Both the position numbers and the translations under genes were made by a program. A stretch of 12,081 nt of DNA. Origin: Paracoccaceae bacterium. GTDB lineage: Bacteria; Pseudomonadota; Alphaproteobacteria; Rhodobacterales; Rhodobacteraceae. A model generated the notes under the pieces. It was not told the origin of the DNA. It did no database searches and saw nothing but the letters and a program-made list of their open reading frames with translations. Within the stretch, counting starts at the first letter, position 1; each line of letters starts with the position of its first letter. Positions 1 to 7,673 of the stretch are shown one piece after another. The stretch spans positions 1-12,081 of the forward strand of contig JALQUQ010000053.1 in the NCBI GenBank assembly GCA_023263735.1. The letters run 5' to 3'.

Positions 1-20
1 GACCAGCGATCCCGCGCCAT
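1..20 (-). CDS. Possible start of a minus-strand gene leaving the window
   Basis: On the minus strand an ATG (bases 20-18) is preceded by GGAAGGA four bases upstream, a good ribosome binding site. It opens a frame reading M-A-R-D-R-W before the window ends. About 100 bases further upstream a TATCAT hexamer at 119-124 could serve as a -10 box, but I see no good -35. Only six codons are visible, so no product can be named and the call rests on the start signal alone. Confidence 0.22.
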
Positions 21-293
21 CCGATCCTTCCACCCAACCAAGACAACTTCCGTCGTCCCCGTCGGTGAAACGCTCTCTAAGCAACTCAAACAACACCCAC
101 AACCCCAAAAATCACAGAATGATAAAAAAACATGACTTTATGCACAGGGGATCGCGTTTTGGGCCTTAAAATAAGGCTCCGGACACAGGGCCAAAATGGG
201 CCGCCCCCCCTACGGCGCCGATCATCGGGAAAGAATTGGACAGAATCCCCCCGTTTCCCACCTCCCCCGCCCGAATCTGGGGGTGAGCCCCCG

Positions 294-371
294 CTAGAGC
301 CCCGCGGCCTTGGTCAGGTTCACGCGGAACCGGTCGCGGCGGCGCTGATAGCGGCGGGTCATTTCCGAACT
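294..371 (-). pseudogene. Possible C-terminal remnant of a tyrosine recombinase
   Basis: Minus-strand translation gives SSEMTRRYQRRRDRFRVN followed by LTKAAGL and a TAG stop. This resembles the end of phage-type integrases, where the nucleophilic tyrosine sits in a short 'xMTRRY' motif and a basic tail follows. The match is from memory of the family, not from a search. The frame stays open back to about base 470, but that upstream part (for example HARGGLWGDQV) lacks the expected histidine-containing box of the catalytic domain. If the call is right, only the last 25 or so residues survive. A hairpin of five G:C pairs (279-292, loop TGAG) lies directly after the stop on the minus strand. The alternative is chance resemblance in an arginine-rich frame. 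Confidence 0.38.
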
Positions 372-467
372 CGCAGCAGAATCGGTTACCTGGTCACCCC
401 AAAGACCACCACGTGCATGGAAAACGTACCAGAAGCCCCGATGCGTCACGACAGTTGAAAATGAGGG

Positions 468-497
468 CTGTCAATCATTCGTTAACTTGAATATACT
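468..497 (+). promoter_or_regulatory. Candidate sigma-70-type promoter for the Hint-like gene
   Basis: TATACT at 492-497 matches the -10 consensus at five of six positions. CTGTCA at 468-473, 18 bases upstream, matches the -35 consensus at four of six. Transcription would start near 504, giving a leader of about 120 nt before the ATG at 625. This is an AT-rich patch in otherwise GC-rich DNA and the only plausible promoter I see ahead of this gene. Confidence 0.35.
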
Positions 498-574
498 AAC
501 ACCAAGTCAGCGAAGTCTGGCATGGTCACGTGAGCAGTATATTTCAGGCGCACCTTCTTCTGAGGATACATTCA

Positions 575-591
575 TTGGGCGCAATGCCCAA
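575..591 (+). other. Small hairpin in the leader of the Hint-like gene
   Basis: TTGGGC (575-580), a GCAAT loop and GCCCAA (586-591) form a perfect 6-bp stem 33 bases before the start codon. It has no U-tract, so it is unlikely to be a terminator. It could affect leader structure or bind a regulator, or it may be chance. Confidence 0.25.
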
Positions 592-624
592 CAGTGGATT
601 TTCGCTGCGCGCTTGGTTGGGTAG

Positions 625-1614
625 ATGGTTGATATGAGTGAATGGTTTGCCATTTCGGATTTTCCGGTTGAAGCGGATGATGATCGTCCGCTGGCAGAAG
701 GGCTGTTTCTCTGCGAAGTTTCGCTGCCCATTCAAAATCCTACGGTCCTGATTGATTGCCAGGACGATCCGACCCGCACCTTTTCTTTGTTTGCCGATCC
801 AGAGCAGGGGTTGGTGCTGATCTATCGCAACGGTCAGTCCCTCCGCAGGATCGAGCTCAAGGGTGCTCTGCCCGGCGGGGTTGGCATCGGGCGGTTCAGT
901 TTTTGGTGGAGCCTGGAACTGAACAGGTGGCGCATGACCTTTGGTCGCTTGGGCCATGTTGGGGAGTTGAAGGCAAACGGGAGCGACCCTTTTGCTGTTT
1001 CCTTGACGGATCTGGCGGTCATTTGTCAGTCTGACAGCCTTGGACTGCGGCATCCGTCGGTGTTGTGGTTCGGCGTCACCCGGGGTTCGGCCCCTCCACA
1101 CAGGGCCCCCTGGATTGGATTGCGGACGCCGATTGAAACGGCTCGGGGGCCAGTGGCCGCCGGCAATCTGCGAATCGGAGATATGGTCGTCACGCTGGAC
1201 AGCGGGCTGGTTCCGATCCTCAACATCGTCAAACGACGACTGCCGAGCCGGGGCAGCTTTGCCCCAATCGTCTTGCGCGCGCCCTTCCTTGGCCAGATGA
1301 CGGATCTTTTGGTTGCCGTTGACCAGTTGGTGCTAAGACGCGGGCCAACAATCGAATATCTGTTTGGCGAAGAGGAAGTGCTGATCCCCGCTGGGGCCTT
1401 GGATGACGGAATGGTCGCGCGTCGGGACAACCGATTTGCTGTCGCGTCCGGCATTGAGCTTGACCTTGGGATGCCGGAAATCGTTCTTGCGGATGGCGTC
1501 GGCTTGTTGACCAGCGGGCCCCTTGCCAATCAACCGCGCAAGGCGCTTGCCGATTACGAGGTGCAGCAACTTCGGTCGATGTTAACCGCGGTCGGCGGTC
1601 GCAGCGTTGCCTGA
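625..1614 (+). CDS. Hint-domain-like protein with an N-terminal beta-rich domain
   Basis: A 329-residue protein and the only clear plus-strand gene. Residues 163-290 follow the outline of the Hint_2-type domain common in Rhodobacteraceae: a 'TPIETARGPVAAGNLRIGD' block (168-186), a second strand around VLRAPFLG (216-223), and LFGEEEVLIPAGAL (246-259). In splicing or self-cleaving Hint proteins the domain starts with a nucleophilic Cys and contains a conserved His. Here the expected Cys position reads APWIGLRTP and the later block reads AVDQLVLRR, so both appear absent and the protein is probably not autoproteolytic. Residues 1-160 are predicted mostly beta, perhaps lectin-like (inference). There is no signal peptide. 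The start could be ATG 625 or the in-frame ATG 634; neither has a strong ribosome binding site. Its role is unknown. It converges on the 111-residue gene at 1623. Confidence 0.75.
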   Translation: MVDMSEWFAISDFPVEADDDRPLAEGLFLCEVSLPIQNPTVLIDCQDDPTRTFSLFADPEQGLVLIYRNGQSLRRIELKGALPGGVGIGRFSFWWSLELNRWRMTFGRLGHVGELKANGSDPFAVSLTDLAVICQSDSLGLRHPSVLWFGVTRGSAPPHRAPWIGLRTPIETARGPVAAGNLRIGDMVVTLDSGLVPILNIVKRRLPSRGSFAPIVLRAPFLGQMTDLLVAVDQLVLRRGPTIEYLFGEEEVLIPAGALDDGMVARRDNRFAVASGIELDLGMPEIVLADGVGLLTSGPLANQPRKALADYEVQQLRSMLTAVGGRSVA

Positions 1615-1622
1615 CGGCGCGG

Positions 1623-1958
1623 TCAGTCAAAAAACGGGGTCATCTGAGCGACGATGACCGAATTTTCCTCGAACGCGCGCTGCATCAGCGCTTCATCCTC
1701 GGCACCGATTTCGGCACCTGCCTGTTTCTGATCTTCCAGCGTGCCGTAACCTTCCACTTCCAGAACGGCCAGATCGGCCTGTTTCAGGATGGCGACGGTT
1801 TCACGTACAGCTTCGGCTTCATCAATCCCCGAAGCGTAACACAGCAGGGCGCCGCCGGTTGACCCCTCGGGAAGACCGTCGTCTTTGGTGCGACCGACCT
1901 GAACCAACAACGTATACACTTGCTGGCGCGAGGGTTTGGCTGGTTTTTGTTCCGACAT
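1623..1958 (-). CDS. Conserved-looking small acidic protein, function unknown
   Basis: A 111-residue protein that I do not recognise. I chose the ATG at 1958 (MSEQKP) over an ATG eight codons upstream because AAAGGGGAACGTC precedes it, giving AGGGGA at proper spacing. The pattern suggests a small alpha/beta fold: a strand at 14-23 (VYTLLVQVGR), a Gly-rich turn (31-37), a helix at 45-60, a strand at 62-69 (DLAVLEVE), an acidic helix at 75-97, and a final strand at 100-105 before a PFFD terminus. There is no signal peptide, membrane segment or obvious catalytic motif, so it is probably cytosolic. It lies downstream of aapP but beyond that operon's terminator, so it is probably transcribed separately. 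Confidence 0.72.
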   Translation of the reverse strand: MSEQKPAKPSRQQVYTLLVQVGRTKDDGLPEGSTGGALLCYASGIDEAEAVRETVAILKQADLAVLEVEGYGTLEDQKQAGAEIGAEDEALMQRAFEENSVIVAQMTPFFD

Positions 1959-1984
1959 GACGTTCCCCTTTCGCGGCCCCACGC

Positions 1985-2013
1985 GCCTTGCCCGTCATGG
2001 CTGACAGAGTCAA
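1985..2013 (-). promoter_or_regulatory. Weak candidate promoter for the 111-residue gene
   Basis: On the minus strand TTGACT (2013-2008) matches the -35 consensus at five of six positions. The -10 position 17 bases downstream reads CAAGGC, which is poor. A promoter is expected here because the preceding operon ends in a terminator at 2151-2175. Only the -35 half is convincing. Confidence 0.25.
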
Positions 2014-2150
2014 GACAGATCGCAGGGGGCAGCATTCCCCGCCCCAGTCTTTTGAGCGCCGATGGCCGTCGTGCCCCTGATCTTGCCACTTCGACCGGCA
2101 GACATGTGGCGGCACCTGGCCAGTCGCATTGCCCCATGGCCTTTGAATGG

Positions 2151-2175
2151 AAAAGGGCACCGATGGTGCCCTTTT
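2151..2175 (-). terminator. Rho-independent-type terminator of the aap operon
   Basis: AAAAGGGCACC and GGTGCCCTTTT form a perfect 11-bp stem around a 3-base loop, 18 bases after the aapP stop. On the minus strand the 3' arm ends in TTTT and continues TTCC after CC, giving a short U-run partly inside the stem. The hairpin is nearly symmetric, and the plus strand also has a T-rich tail (CTTTGGTTTTT), so it could work in both directions. Confidence 0.8.
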
Positions 2176-2193
2176 CTTTGGTTTTTGTGGGTC

Positions 2194-2982
2194 TCAATGC
2201 CCAAGGATTTGCGAAAGGAACAGTTTGGTCCGCTCGCTCTGCGGGTTATTAAAGAACTCTTTGGGTTCGTTCTGTTCGACGATTTGGCCCTGATCCATAA
2301 AGATCACCCGGTTTGCCACGGCCTGCGCAAAGCCCATTTCATGGGTGACGCACAGCATCGTCATGCCCTCTTCGGCCAGTTCAATCATGGTATCAAGCAC
2401 TTCCTTGATCATTTCCGGATCAAGCGCCGAGGTCGGTTCGTCAAACAGCATGATGCGCGGCTTCATGCAAAGCGAGCGCGCAATCGCCACCCGTTGCTGC
2501 TGGCCCCCCGAAAGTTGGCCCGGATATTTGTGGGCCTGTTCGGGGATCTTGACCTTTTGCAGATAATGCATGGCAACCTCTTCTGCCTCTTTCTTTGGGG
2601 TCTTGCGAACCCAGATCGGCGCAAGGGTGAGGTTTTCCATGATGGTCAGGTGCGGAAACAGATTGAAGTGTTGAAACACCATTCCCACTTCGGACCGAAC
2701 CTTGTCGATGTTCTTGAGGTCGGAGGTCAGTTCGATACCATCGACGACAATCTTGCCCGACTGGTGCTCTTCCAGACGGTTGATGCAACGGATCATCGTT
2801 GATTTTCCCGAACCCGAGGGGCCGGCGATGACGATCCGCTCTCCCCGGTTCACGGTCAGGTTGATGTCACGCAAGACATGGAACTGACCGTACCACTTGT
2901 TCATGTTGCTGATTTGGATCGCCACATCGTCAGAGACTTTCATGGCACCACGGTTCACTTCGCGAGCGATAGCTTCGGACAT
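2194..2982 (-). CDS. aapP: General L-amino acid ABC transporter, ATP-binding protein AapP
   Basis: A 262-residue ATPase that powers amino acid import through the AapQ/AapM channel on the cytoplasmic face of the membrane. Visible motifs are Walker A GPSGSGKS (54-61), Q-loop Gln104 in [10 protein letters not shown], signature LSGGQ (157-161), Walker B IMLFDE (177-182), D-loop SALD (185-188) and H-loop His214. This is the PAAT polar amino acid importer subfamily, and the length is normal for it. The ATG at 2982 is preceded by AAGGAG at 7 bases, which overlaps the aapM stop; a later ATG (codon 14) lacks this support. The start lies 10 bp after aapM. In Rhodobacter the orthologous system is called Bzt (BztD); substrates such as Glu, Gln, Asp and Asn are inferred from the family. 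Confidence 0.96.
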   Translation of the reverse strand: MSEAIAREVNRGAMKVSDDVAIQISNMNKWYGQFHVLRDINLTVNRGERIVIAGPSGSGKSTMIRCINRLEEHQSGKIVVDGIELTSDLKNIDKVRSEVGMVFQHFNLFPHLTIMENLTLAPIWVRKTPKKEAEEVAMHYLQKVKIPEQAHKYPGQLSGGQQQRVAIARSLCMKPRIMLFDEPTSALDPEMIKEVLDTMIELAEEGMTMLCVTHEMGFAQAVANRVIFMDQGQIVEQNEPKEFFNNPQSERTKLFLSQILGH

Positions 2983-2992
2983 TTCCGGCTCC

Positions 2993-4300
2993 TTAGCGAT
3001 GATCGGTCTTCAGCTTGCGCTCAAGGTACATCGAGTACCGCGACATGCCAAAGCAGATGAGAAAGAAGATTGAGCCGACAAAGATGTAGGGTTCCCAATA
3101 GATCCCTTTCCAGTCGGTGGTGGCGCGGACGGCGTCCGTGATCCCTTTCAACGGGTCAAGCAGGCCCACAAAGACCACCAGGGTGGTATCCTTGAAAAGA
3201 CCGATGAACGTTGAAACGATGCCGGGGATCGAGATTTTCAGGGCCTGCGGCATGATGATCAGCCGCGTTGCCTTCCAATAATCCAGACCCAAGGAATCGG
3301 CGGCTTCGTATTGGCCTTTCGGCAAAGCCGCCAGACCACCGCGGATGACCTCGGCGATATAAGCCGCCGCAAAGAGCGTCACCATGATGATCACGCGCAG
3401 GATGATGTCGAAATCCGTACCGGGCGGCAGGAAATAGTTCAGCAACAGCGAGGCCGTGAACAGCAGCGTGATCAGCGGAACGCCACGGATGAATTCGATA
3501 AATCCAACCGCGAACTTATGGACCAAGAACATGTCGGATTGGCGACCAAGGGCCAAAAGGATACCCAGCGGCAGCGACGCGACGATCCCCGTGACCCCAA
3601 TGGTAAAGGCAAGGATAAAGCCGCCAAACTCGCGCGACCGGACACCTTCGATCGCGATCGGAAGGATTTGATCCAGCAGGTCAGCCACGGCACCGGCCAG
3701 AACGACCCACCAGACCACCGGCGCGACAATCGCCAGAATGGTGGCCCCGATGGCCCCCCCGACCGGCAAAGCCACTTTGGCCGCCAGATATCCGATGGCA
3801 AAACCGGCCATCGCGACGACCGGAATCCAGATCGACCCACCCCACAGCAACCAAAAGGCCAGCGCCGGGTAAGACATCGTGAACCAAAGCATCTTGCGCG
3901 GCACCGAGGTAAAAAGGATCGGCGCCAAAGCCACGAACATCAGAATAAAGGCCAACACCGGCCGCCAATACAGGTCGGACGGATAAAACCCGAACAGATA
4001 TTGCGGCCAGCGCTCCTTGATCACCGCCCAGCAAGCCCCGGTCACCCCTTCGCCATAGGCCGCCGTGATGATATCGCGGCATTCTGCAAGGGTGTTGGCG
4101 TGCCAGACCGAACGCCAGAACCAAGGCGTGAATTCCCAGAACAGCCACAAGACCGAGAACACGCCAGCCAAAGTCAGGATCGCATTCAGGGGCGAAGAAA
4201 ACAGATTCTCACGCGCCCATTTGATCGCCCCCGCTTCGCGCGCCGGAGGCGGCGACTGGGGCAGCATTTCCTTGCGGACATAGAATGCAGAGTTTGTCAT
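2993..4300 (-). CDS. aapM: General L-amino acid ABC transporter permease AapM
   Basis: A 435-residue inner-membrane permease, one half of the import channel with AapQ. The N-terminal part carries hydrophobic segments near 40-58, 114-133, 138-155, 157-174 and 181-203. The conserved transport domain (BPD_transp_1 type) covers about 225-425, with membrane segments near 226-250, 263-291, 301-320, 355-381 and 403-420. The EAA coupling loop that contacts AapP is at 332-354 (EAADSLGL through PQAL). It appears somewhat longer than described AapM proteins, mainly from the hydrophobic N-terminal region. The ATG at 4300 has GAAGGAGCGGTAAG upstream, giving GGAG at good spacing. The start lies 1 bp after the aapQ stop, so the two are probably translationally coupled. 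Confidence 0.95.
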   Translation of the reverse strand: MTNSAFYVRKEMLPQSPPPAREAGAIKWARENLFSSPLNAILTLAGVFSVLWLFWEFTPWFWRSVWHANTLAECRDIITAAYGEGVTGACWAVIKERWPQYLFGFYPSDLYWRPVLAFILMFVALAPILFTSVPRKMLWFTMSYPALAFWLLWGGSIWIPVVAMAGFAIGYLAAKVALPVGGAIGATILAIVAPVVWWVVLAGAVADLLDQILPIAIEGVRSREFGGFILAFTIGVTGIVASLPLGILLALGRQSDMFLVHKFAVGFIEFIRGVPLITLLFTASLLLNYFLPPGTDFDIILRVIIMVTLFAAAYIAEVIRGGLAALPKGQYEAADSLGLDYWKATRLIIMPQALKISIPGIVSTFIGLFKDTTLVVFVGLLDPLKGITDAVRATTDWKGIYWEPYIFVGSIFFLICFGMSRYSMYLERKLKTDHR

Positions 4301-4301
4301 C

Positions 4302-5555
4302 TTACCGCTCCTTCAACTTGACGCTGCGGTTATAGATGTTCATTCCGGCCGAAATGGTCAGGCTGATTGCCAGATAAGTCAGCATCAGAAGCAACATGGC
4401 TTCAAGCCCGCGGCCCGTCTGGTTCAGCGTGATCCCACCCAAAGTGCCGCGCACATCCAGATACCCCACCGCAATCGCCAGCGACGAGTTCTTGGTGAGG
4501 TTCAGATACTGCGAGATCAGCGGCGGAATGATGACCCGCAGGGCCTGCGGCAAGATCACAAGGTTCATCGTGCGCCCCGGGCGCAGCCCCAAGGCAAACG
4601 CGGCCTCGGACTGCCCCTTGTTGATGGCATTGATACCGGCCCGCACGATTTCAGCGATGTAAGACGCGGTGTAGAGCGTCAGCGCCAACCAGAGTGCGAC
4701 CAACGAGTTGGAAACCTGCAAACCGCCAACAAAGTTGAAGCCTTTCAATTCCGGCACTTCGAAATCGGCACCCAAGGCAAGGAAGACCACAATGATGGGG
4801 CCGAACAAGGCCAAGATGGATTGCCACCACGTCGCAGGGCGCTTGCCCGTGGCCTCTTGAATGGTTGCGGCGCGTTTGATCAGAAAGCGGTTGGTCAGAA
4901 AGCCCCCGACAATGGCACCCACGATCAGCGTCAAATCCAGACTGATCCAGACGACACCCAGATCCAGCCACCCGGCGGAGTTGGTAAAGCTTACCCACGG
5001 AACCGCCGTGTATCGATTGGTGAAGGCCGCCGTGCCGAAAAGGCTCATCGTCGCTTCGGGATTTTCTCCGCGAAAGGCATTGGGGGCCGGCAAGACATCG
5101 GTAAAGATGGCGTAGATCATAAGGATCCACAGCAGAAGCGGCACGTTGCGGAACACTTCGACGTAAACGGTCATGATCCGTGCGACCAGCCAGTTTTTCG
5201 ACAAGCGCAAGACGCCAGCAAAGATCCCAAGGATTGTCGCCGCAACACAGCCCAGAAAAGCGACCAAAAGCGTGTTCAACAGACCGATCAACCACGCCCG
5301 GGCATGAGTGCTATCGTTCGTGTATTCGACCAAGGTCTGGCTGATGTCATAACCTGACCGAGAGGTCAGAAAGCCGAAATCAACCCCGCGACCAAGCGCG
5401 CTCAAATTGCGCAAAAGGTTGTCGATCAGCCAGCCAGCGCCTGCCATGACAAGGCAAAGGACAACGAACTGTATTGTGAATGAACGATACCGCGTATCGT
5501 AAATAAGCATGCTGAGCCGAAAGCTTGCTTTCGGTTCGTCCGAGACGGCTGCCAT
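4302..5555 (-). CDS. aapQ: General L-amino acid ABC transporter permease AapQ
   Basis: A 417-residue inner-membrane permease that pairs with AapM. Membrane segments are visible near 27-44, 88-115, 138-152, 198-221, 246-262, 281-304, 340-364 and 385-405. The EAA loop lies at 316-340 (SEAAFALGL through LPQALR) and is followed by LNLTKNSSLAIAVGY, typical of the PAAT permease family. As in other Aap/Bzt permeases, a long insertion (about 150-270) splits the transport domain. The ATG at 5555 has AGGGGAAAATTT upstream, a good ribosome binding site. It is separated from aapJ by 139 bp that contain a strong hairpin, so most of its transcripts probably come from readthrough of aapJ. Confidence 0.95.
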   Translation of the reverse strand: MAAVSDEPKASFRLSMLIYDTRYRSFTIQFVVLCLVMAGAGWLIDNLLRNLSALGRGVDFGFLTSRSGYDISQTLVEYTNDSTHARAWLIGLLNTLLVAFLGCVAATILGIFAGVLRLSKNWLVARIMTVYVEVFRNVPLLLWILMIYAIFTDVLPAPNAFRGENPEATMSLFGTAAFTNRYTAVPWVSFTNSAGWLDLGVVWISLDLTLIVGAIVGGFLTNRFLIKRAATIQEATGKRPATWWQSILALFGPIIVVFLALGADFEVPELKGFNFVGGLQVSNSLVALWLALTLYTASYIAEIVRAGINAINKGQSEAAFALGLRPGRTMNLVILPQALRVIIPPLISQYLNLTKNSSLAIAVGYLDVRGTLGGITLNQTGRGLEAMLLLMLTYLAISLTISAGMNIYNRSVKLKER

Positions 5556-5657
5556 AAATTTTCCCCTAGTTTCTGCGCGCTGCCGGGCTTTTGCCCTTGT
5601 CAGCTTTGGTTCCTAAGTGGATCGCGCAGAGATCACCCTATTGTCCTTAACGGAAAA

Positions 5658-5680
5658 GGGCGCGCCCATCAGGCGCGCCC
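5658..5680 (-). terminator. Intercistronic hairpin after aapJ (partial terminator or mRNA stabiliser)
   Basis: GGGCGCGCC (5658-5666) and GGCGCGCCC (5672-5680) form a perfect 9-bp all-G:C stem with a 5-base loop, 14 bases downstream of the aapJ stop. On the minus strand it is followed by TTTTCC. It therefore has the form of an intrinsic terminator inside the operon. In other binding-protein operons such hairpins reduce transcription into the permease genes and protect the upstream message, and that role is inferred here. Confidence 0.75.
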
Positions 5681-5694
5681 CATCTTTGCCCGTA

Positions 5695-6720
5695 TTAACG
5701 GAAGGGCGGCGTGTACAGCAGACCACCCTGGGTCCACTGAGCATTCAGGCCGCGTGCCAGACCGATCGGGGTGGCCGAACCAATGGTTGCTTCAAAGATT
5801 TCACCATAGTTGCCCGATGCTTTGATCGCGCGCTTGGCCCATTCTTTGTCGAGACCCATCATCGCGCCCAGATCATCCGACGAACCCAGCAGGCGCTTGA
5901 CCTCGGGGTTTTGCGACGAAGCTGCCAGCTCGTCGATATTGGCCGAGGTGATGCCGTATTCTTCCGCTGCAATCAAAGCATTCAGAGTCCAACGGACGAT
6001 ATCGCCCCACTGGTTGTCGCCATGGCGCACTGCCGGCCCAAGCGGTTCTTTCGAAATGATTTCCGGAAGGATGATGTGGTTTTCCGGATCAGCGAAAGCA
6101 GCGCGGGTTGCAGCCAAGCCCGAAGCGTCGGTGGTATAGGCGTCACATGCGCCAGCGATGTACTGCTGTTCGCCTTCGGCGTTGGTTTCGATGGTGACCG
6201 CGGTATAGGTCATGTTGTTGGCTTTGAAGTAGTCAGCCAAGTTAAGTTCGGTCGTGGTGCCGGTCTGAATGCAGATCGTGGCGCCGTTCAGTTCTTTGGC
6301 CGACGAAACGCCCAGATCCTTGCGAACCATGAAGCCCTGGCCATCGTAATAGTTCACGCCAACGAAATCCATTTTCAGGTCGTTATCGCGCGAGAAGGTC
6401 CAGGTCGAGTTGCGAACCAGCAGGTCGATTTTGCCCGAAGTCAGCGTTTCGAAACGGTCAGCCGAAGTGGTCGGAACATAGACAACTTTCGAAGCATCGC
6501 CCAGAACGGCAGCCGCAACCGCCTTGCACAGGGCAACGTCGAAACCCTGCCAGTTGCCGTTTGCATCCGGAGCAGCAAAGCCGACCAGACCAGTGTTCAC
6601 GCCACAGTTCAGTTCACCGCGTGCTTTCACGGTATCGAGCGTCGTAGTCCCCTGCGCAGCGGCCGCGCCTGCCAACATGGTGGTGGCGGCAAGTGCACCG
6701 AACAATACGGATTTTTTCAT
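5695..6720 (-). CDS. aapJ: General L-amino acid ABC transporter, periplasmic binding protein AapJ
   Basis: A 341-residue solute-binding protein that captures amino acids in the periplasm and delivers them to AapQ/AapM. The length equals that I recall for Rhizobium AapJ. Residues 1-22 are a Sec signal peptide: MKK, a hydrophobic core, then AGAAAA with likely cleavage just before QGTTT. The family 3 binding-protein signature is seen at GFDVALCKAVAAAV (59-72), followed by FETLTSGKIDLLV (90-102) and NSTWTFSRD (104-112). The start at 6720 is preferred over an ATG 25 codons upstream because it begins the signal peptide and has AGGATGAGG five bases before it. It is the first gene of the operon and is followed by a hairpin, consistent with higher expression than the permeases. 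Confidence 0.95.
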   Translation of the reverse strand: MKKSVLFGALAATTMLAGAAAAQGTTTLDTVKARGELNCGVNTGLVGFAAPDANGNWQGFDVALCKAVAAAVLGDASKVVYVPTTSADRFETLTSGKIDLLVRNSTWTFSRDNDLKMDFVGVNYYDGQGFMVRKDLGVSSAKELNGATICIQTGTTTELNLADYFKANNMTYTAVTIETNAEGEQQYIAGACDAYTTDASGLAATRAAFADPENHIILPEIISKEPLGPAVRHGDNQWGDIVRWTLNALIAAEEYGITSANIDELAASSQNPEVKRLLGSSDDLGAMMGLDKEWAKRAIKASGNYGEIFEATIGSATPIGLARGLNAQWTQGGLLYTPPFR

Positions 6721-6965
6721 TCTAACCTCATCCTGAGTGGCCAGCCCCTTGGGGGCCGATTTTTTGTTGCCATTGGCACCTTTTACAGACGCCAATAAAT
6801 GGTCTCGACGGTCAAGAAGGCCGTCCGAGTACCCCAGTCTCTCCCAAAGCGCTTCAAAACGTCAAGACGCTGAGAGGGATTTGCTCAAAAAGTAGTGGAA
6901 TGCCTGTCGCCGTTAGCGCAAACAAGAAACTTAAGACAACTATGCCGCTTTTTTGGGCACAATTG
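6721..6965 (-). promoter_or_regulatory. Upstream region of the aap operon
   Basis: These 245 bases must contain the aap promoter, since the ATP12 gene upstream ends at 6966. Two TTGAC boxes occur on the minus strand, TTGACG (6865-6860) and TTGACC (6815-6810), but neither has a convincing -10 at normal spacing. Close to the gene, GCCCC-CAA-GGGGC forms a small hairpin in the leader. I see no riboswitch and no clear terminator for the ATP12 gene. Confidence 0.35.
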
Positions 6966-7673
6966 TTACCCACACAATGCAAAGAACTTTGCAGCGTTCT
7001 TGAAGGCGAGTTGCTTCAACGACTCGATTTTCGCCGCATCTTCATCCTCGCCCCAGTGCTCGATCTGCCACAGTTCATCGATTCGGCTGAGGGCGAAGCC
7101 CTCTTCCGGCGACAATCTGTTTCGAGCAACGGCAAGCCCTAGAACCAGCGATCCAGTAATCGCAACCAGATCATGCAGCGCCATCAACTGGAATGGAGAG
7201 TGACCTTTGACCAAGCCCCTCAGAACGACCAGACTTTCCGCCGGTTGTTCCACATGCATGATGCCACGCGTCACCGTCAATGTGGCACCAAGGTCCTCAG
7301 CGGCCCAACGCAAGATAGGGTCCCATGCCATTTCCTGGCGGGCCACCAACTCTTCGGGCGTCACCGCGCGATAGCACAAAAGATCCGAGGCGCCAAAACC
7401 GGCAACCTCGTCCACAACGGCCTCCAACAAAGGTATGATCTTGTCGATCGAGGAATTGGCTGCCCGTGTGAATGGCATGGTTTCGGGGTTCACCTTGCCC
7501 GATTGCGCGTCCCATTCCGCGGCAATGGCCTCAGCCATTGCCCGAGTCGGAACAATCAAGGGCGCCTTGGCCGGAGTTTTGACCGCCCGGGCGTCCAATT
7601 GAACGGTGAAACCGCCTTCCACCTCATGGACCGAGGTCGAGGTCCAAAACCGCTTTGCAGCCCATCCACTCAT
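6966..7673 (-). CDS. ATP12-family F1-ATPase assembly chaperone
   Basis: A 235-residue protein of the ATP12 family. Family members bind the F1 alpha subunit before it joins beta in ATP synthase; the bacterial role is inferred from the mitochondrial one. Conserved blocks are visible: KRFWTST at 7-13, AEWDAQ at 52-57, MPFTRAANSSID at 66-77, SDLLCYRA at 96-103, ARQEMAWDPIL at 111-121, and a C-terminal DELWQIEHWGED (199-210) typical of the family. There is no signal peptide, so it is cytosolic. Its ATG overlaps the stop of the upstream pseudouridine synthase gene by four bases (ATGA), so it is probably translated by coupling. In related genomes, as I recall, a HAD-family hydrolase gene often lies between these two; here it is absent. 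Confidence 0.92.
   Translation of the reverse strand: MSGWAAKRFWTSTSVHEVEGGFTVQLDARAVKTPAKAPLIVPTRAMAEAIAAEWDAQSGKVNPETMPFTRAANSSIDKIIPLLEAVVDEVAGFGASDLLCYRAVTPEELVARQEMAWDPILRWAAEDLGATLTVTRGIMHVEQPAESLVVLRGLVKGHSPFQLMALHDLVAITGSLVLGLAVARNRLSPEEGFALSRIDELWQIEHWGEDEDAAKIESLKQLAFKNAAKFFALCG

Larger units (their letters stand above)
21..624. other. Long intergenic region without an intact gene
   Basis: No intact coding region is convincing in these 604 bases. A plus-strand frame at 132-458 has low-complexity proline and arginine content and is unlikely to be coding. The region includes a small palindrome at 163-177 (GCCTTA, AAA loop, TAAGGC) and a C-rich stretch at 246-270. It also includes the recombinase-like remnant, a possible promoter and a leader hairpin, which are listed separately. 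A perfect 8-bp palindrome, TCACGTGA, lies at 526-533 and could be a protein-binding site, but nothing else supports that. Confidence 0.6.

Noticed and set aside
1..135. A plus-strand frame open from the window edge to a TGA at 133-135
   Set aside because: The 44 residues show no recognisable motif and become Gln/Lys-rich in AT-rich DNA. The minus-strand start at base 20 is at least as likely, and both are weak.
132..458. A 108-residue plus-strand reading frame
   Set aside because: It is rich in Pro and Arg with a low-complexity stretch, has no ribosome binding site, and lies opposite the recombinase-like remnant.
2062..2802. A 246-residue plus-strand frame opposite aapP and its terminator
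   Set aside because: It runs through the aap terminator and antisense to Walker and signature motifs of aapP, with no motif of its own.
3311..4321. A 336-residue plus-strand frame opposite aapM
   Set aside because: Its extreme Arg, Asp and Gln content is the antisense image of a hydrophobic membrane protein.
5617..6798. A long plus-strand frame (393 residues) opposite aapJ
   Set aside because: It is a shadow of codon bias in aapJ, whose product is clearly recognisable with a signal peptide and family motifs.
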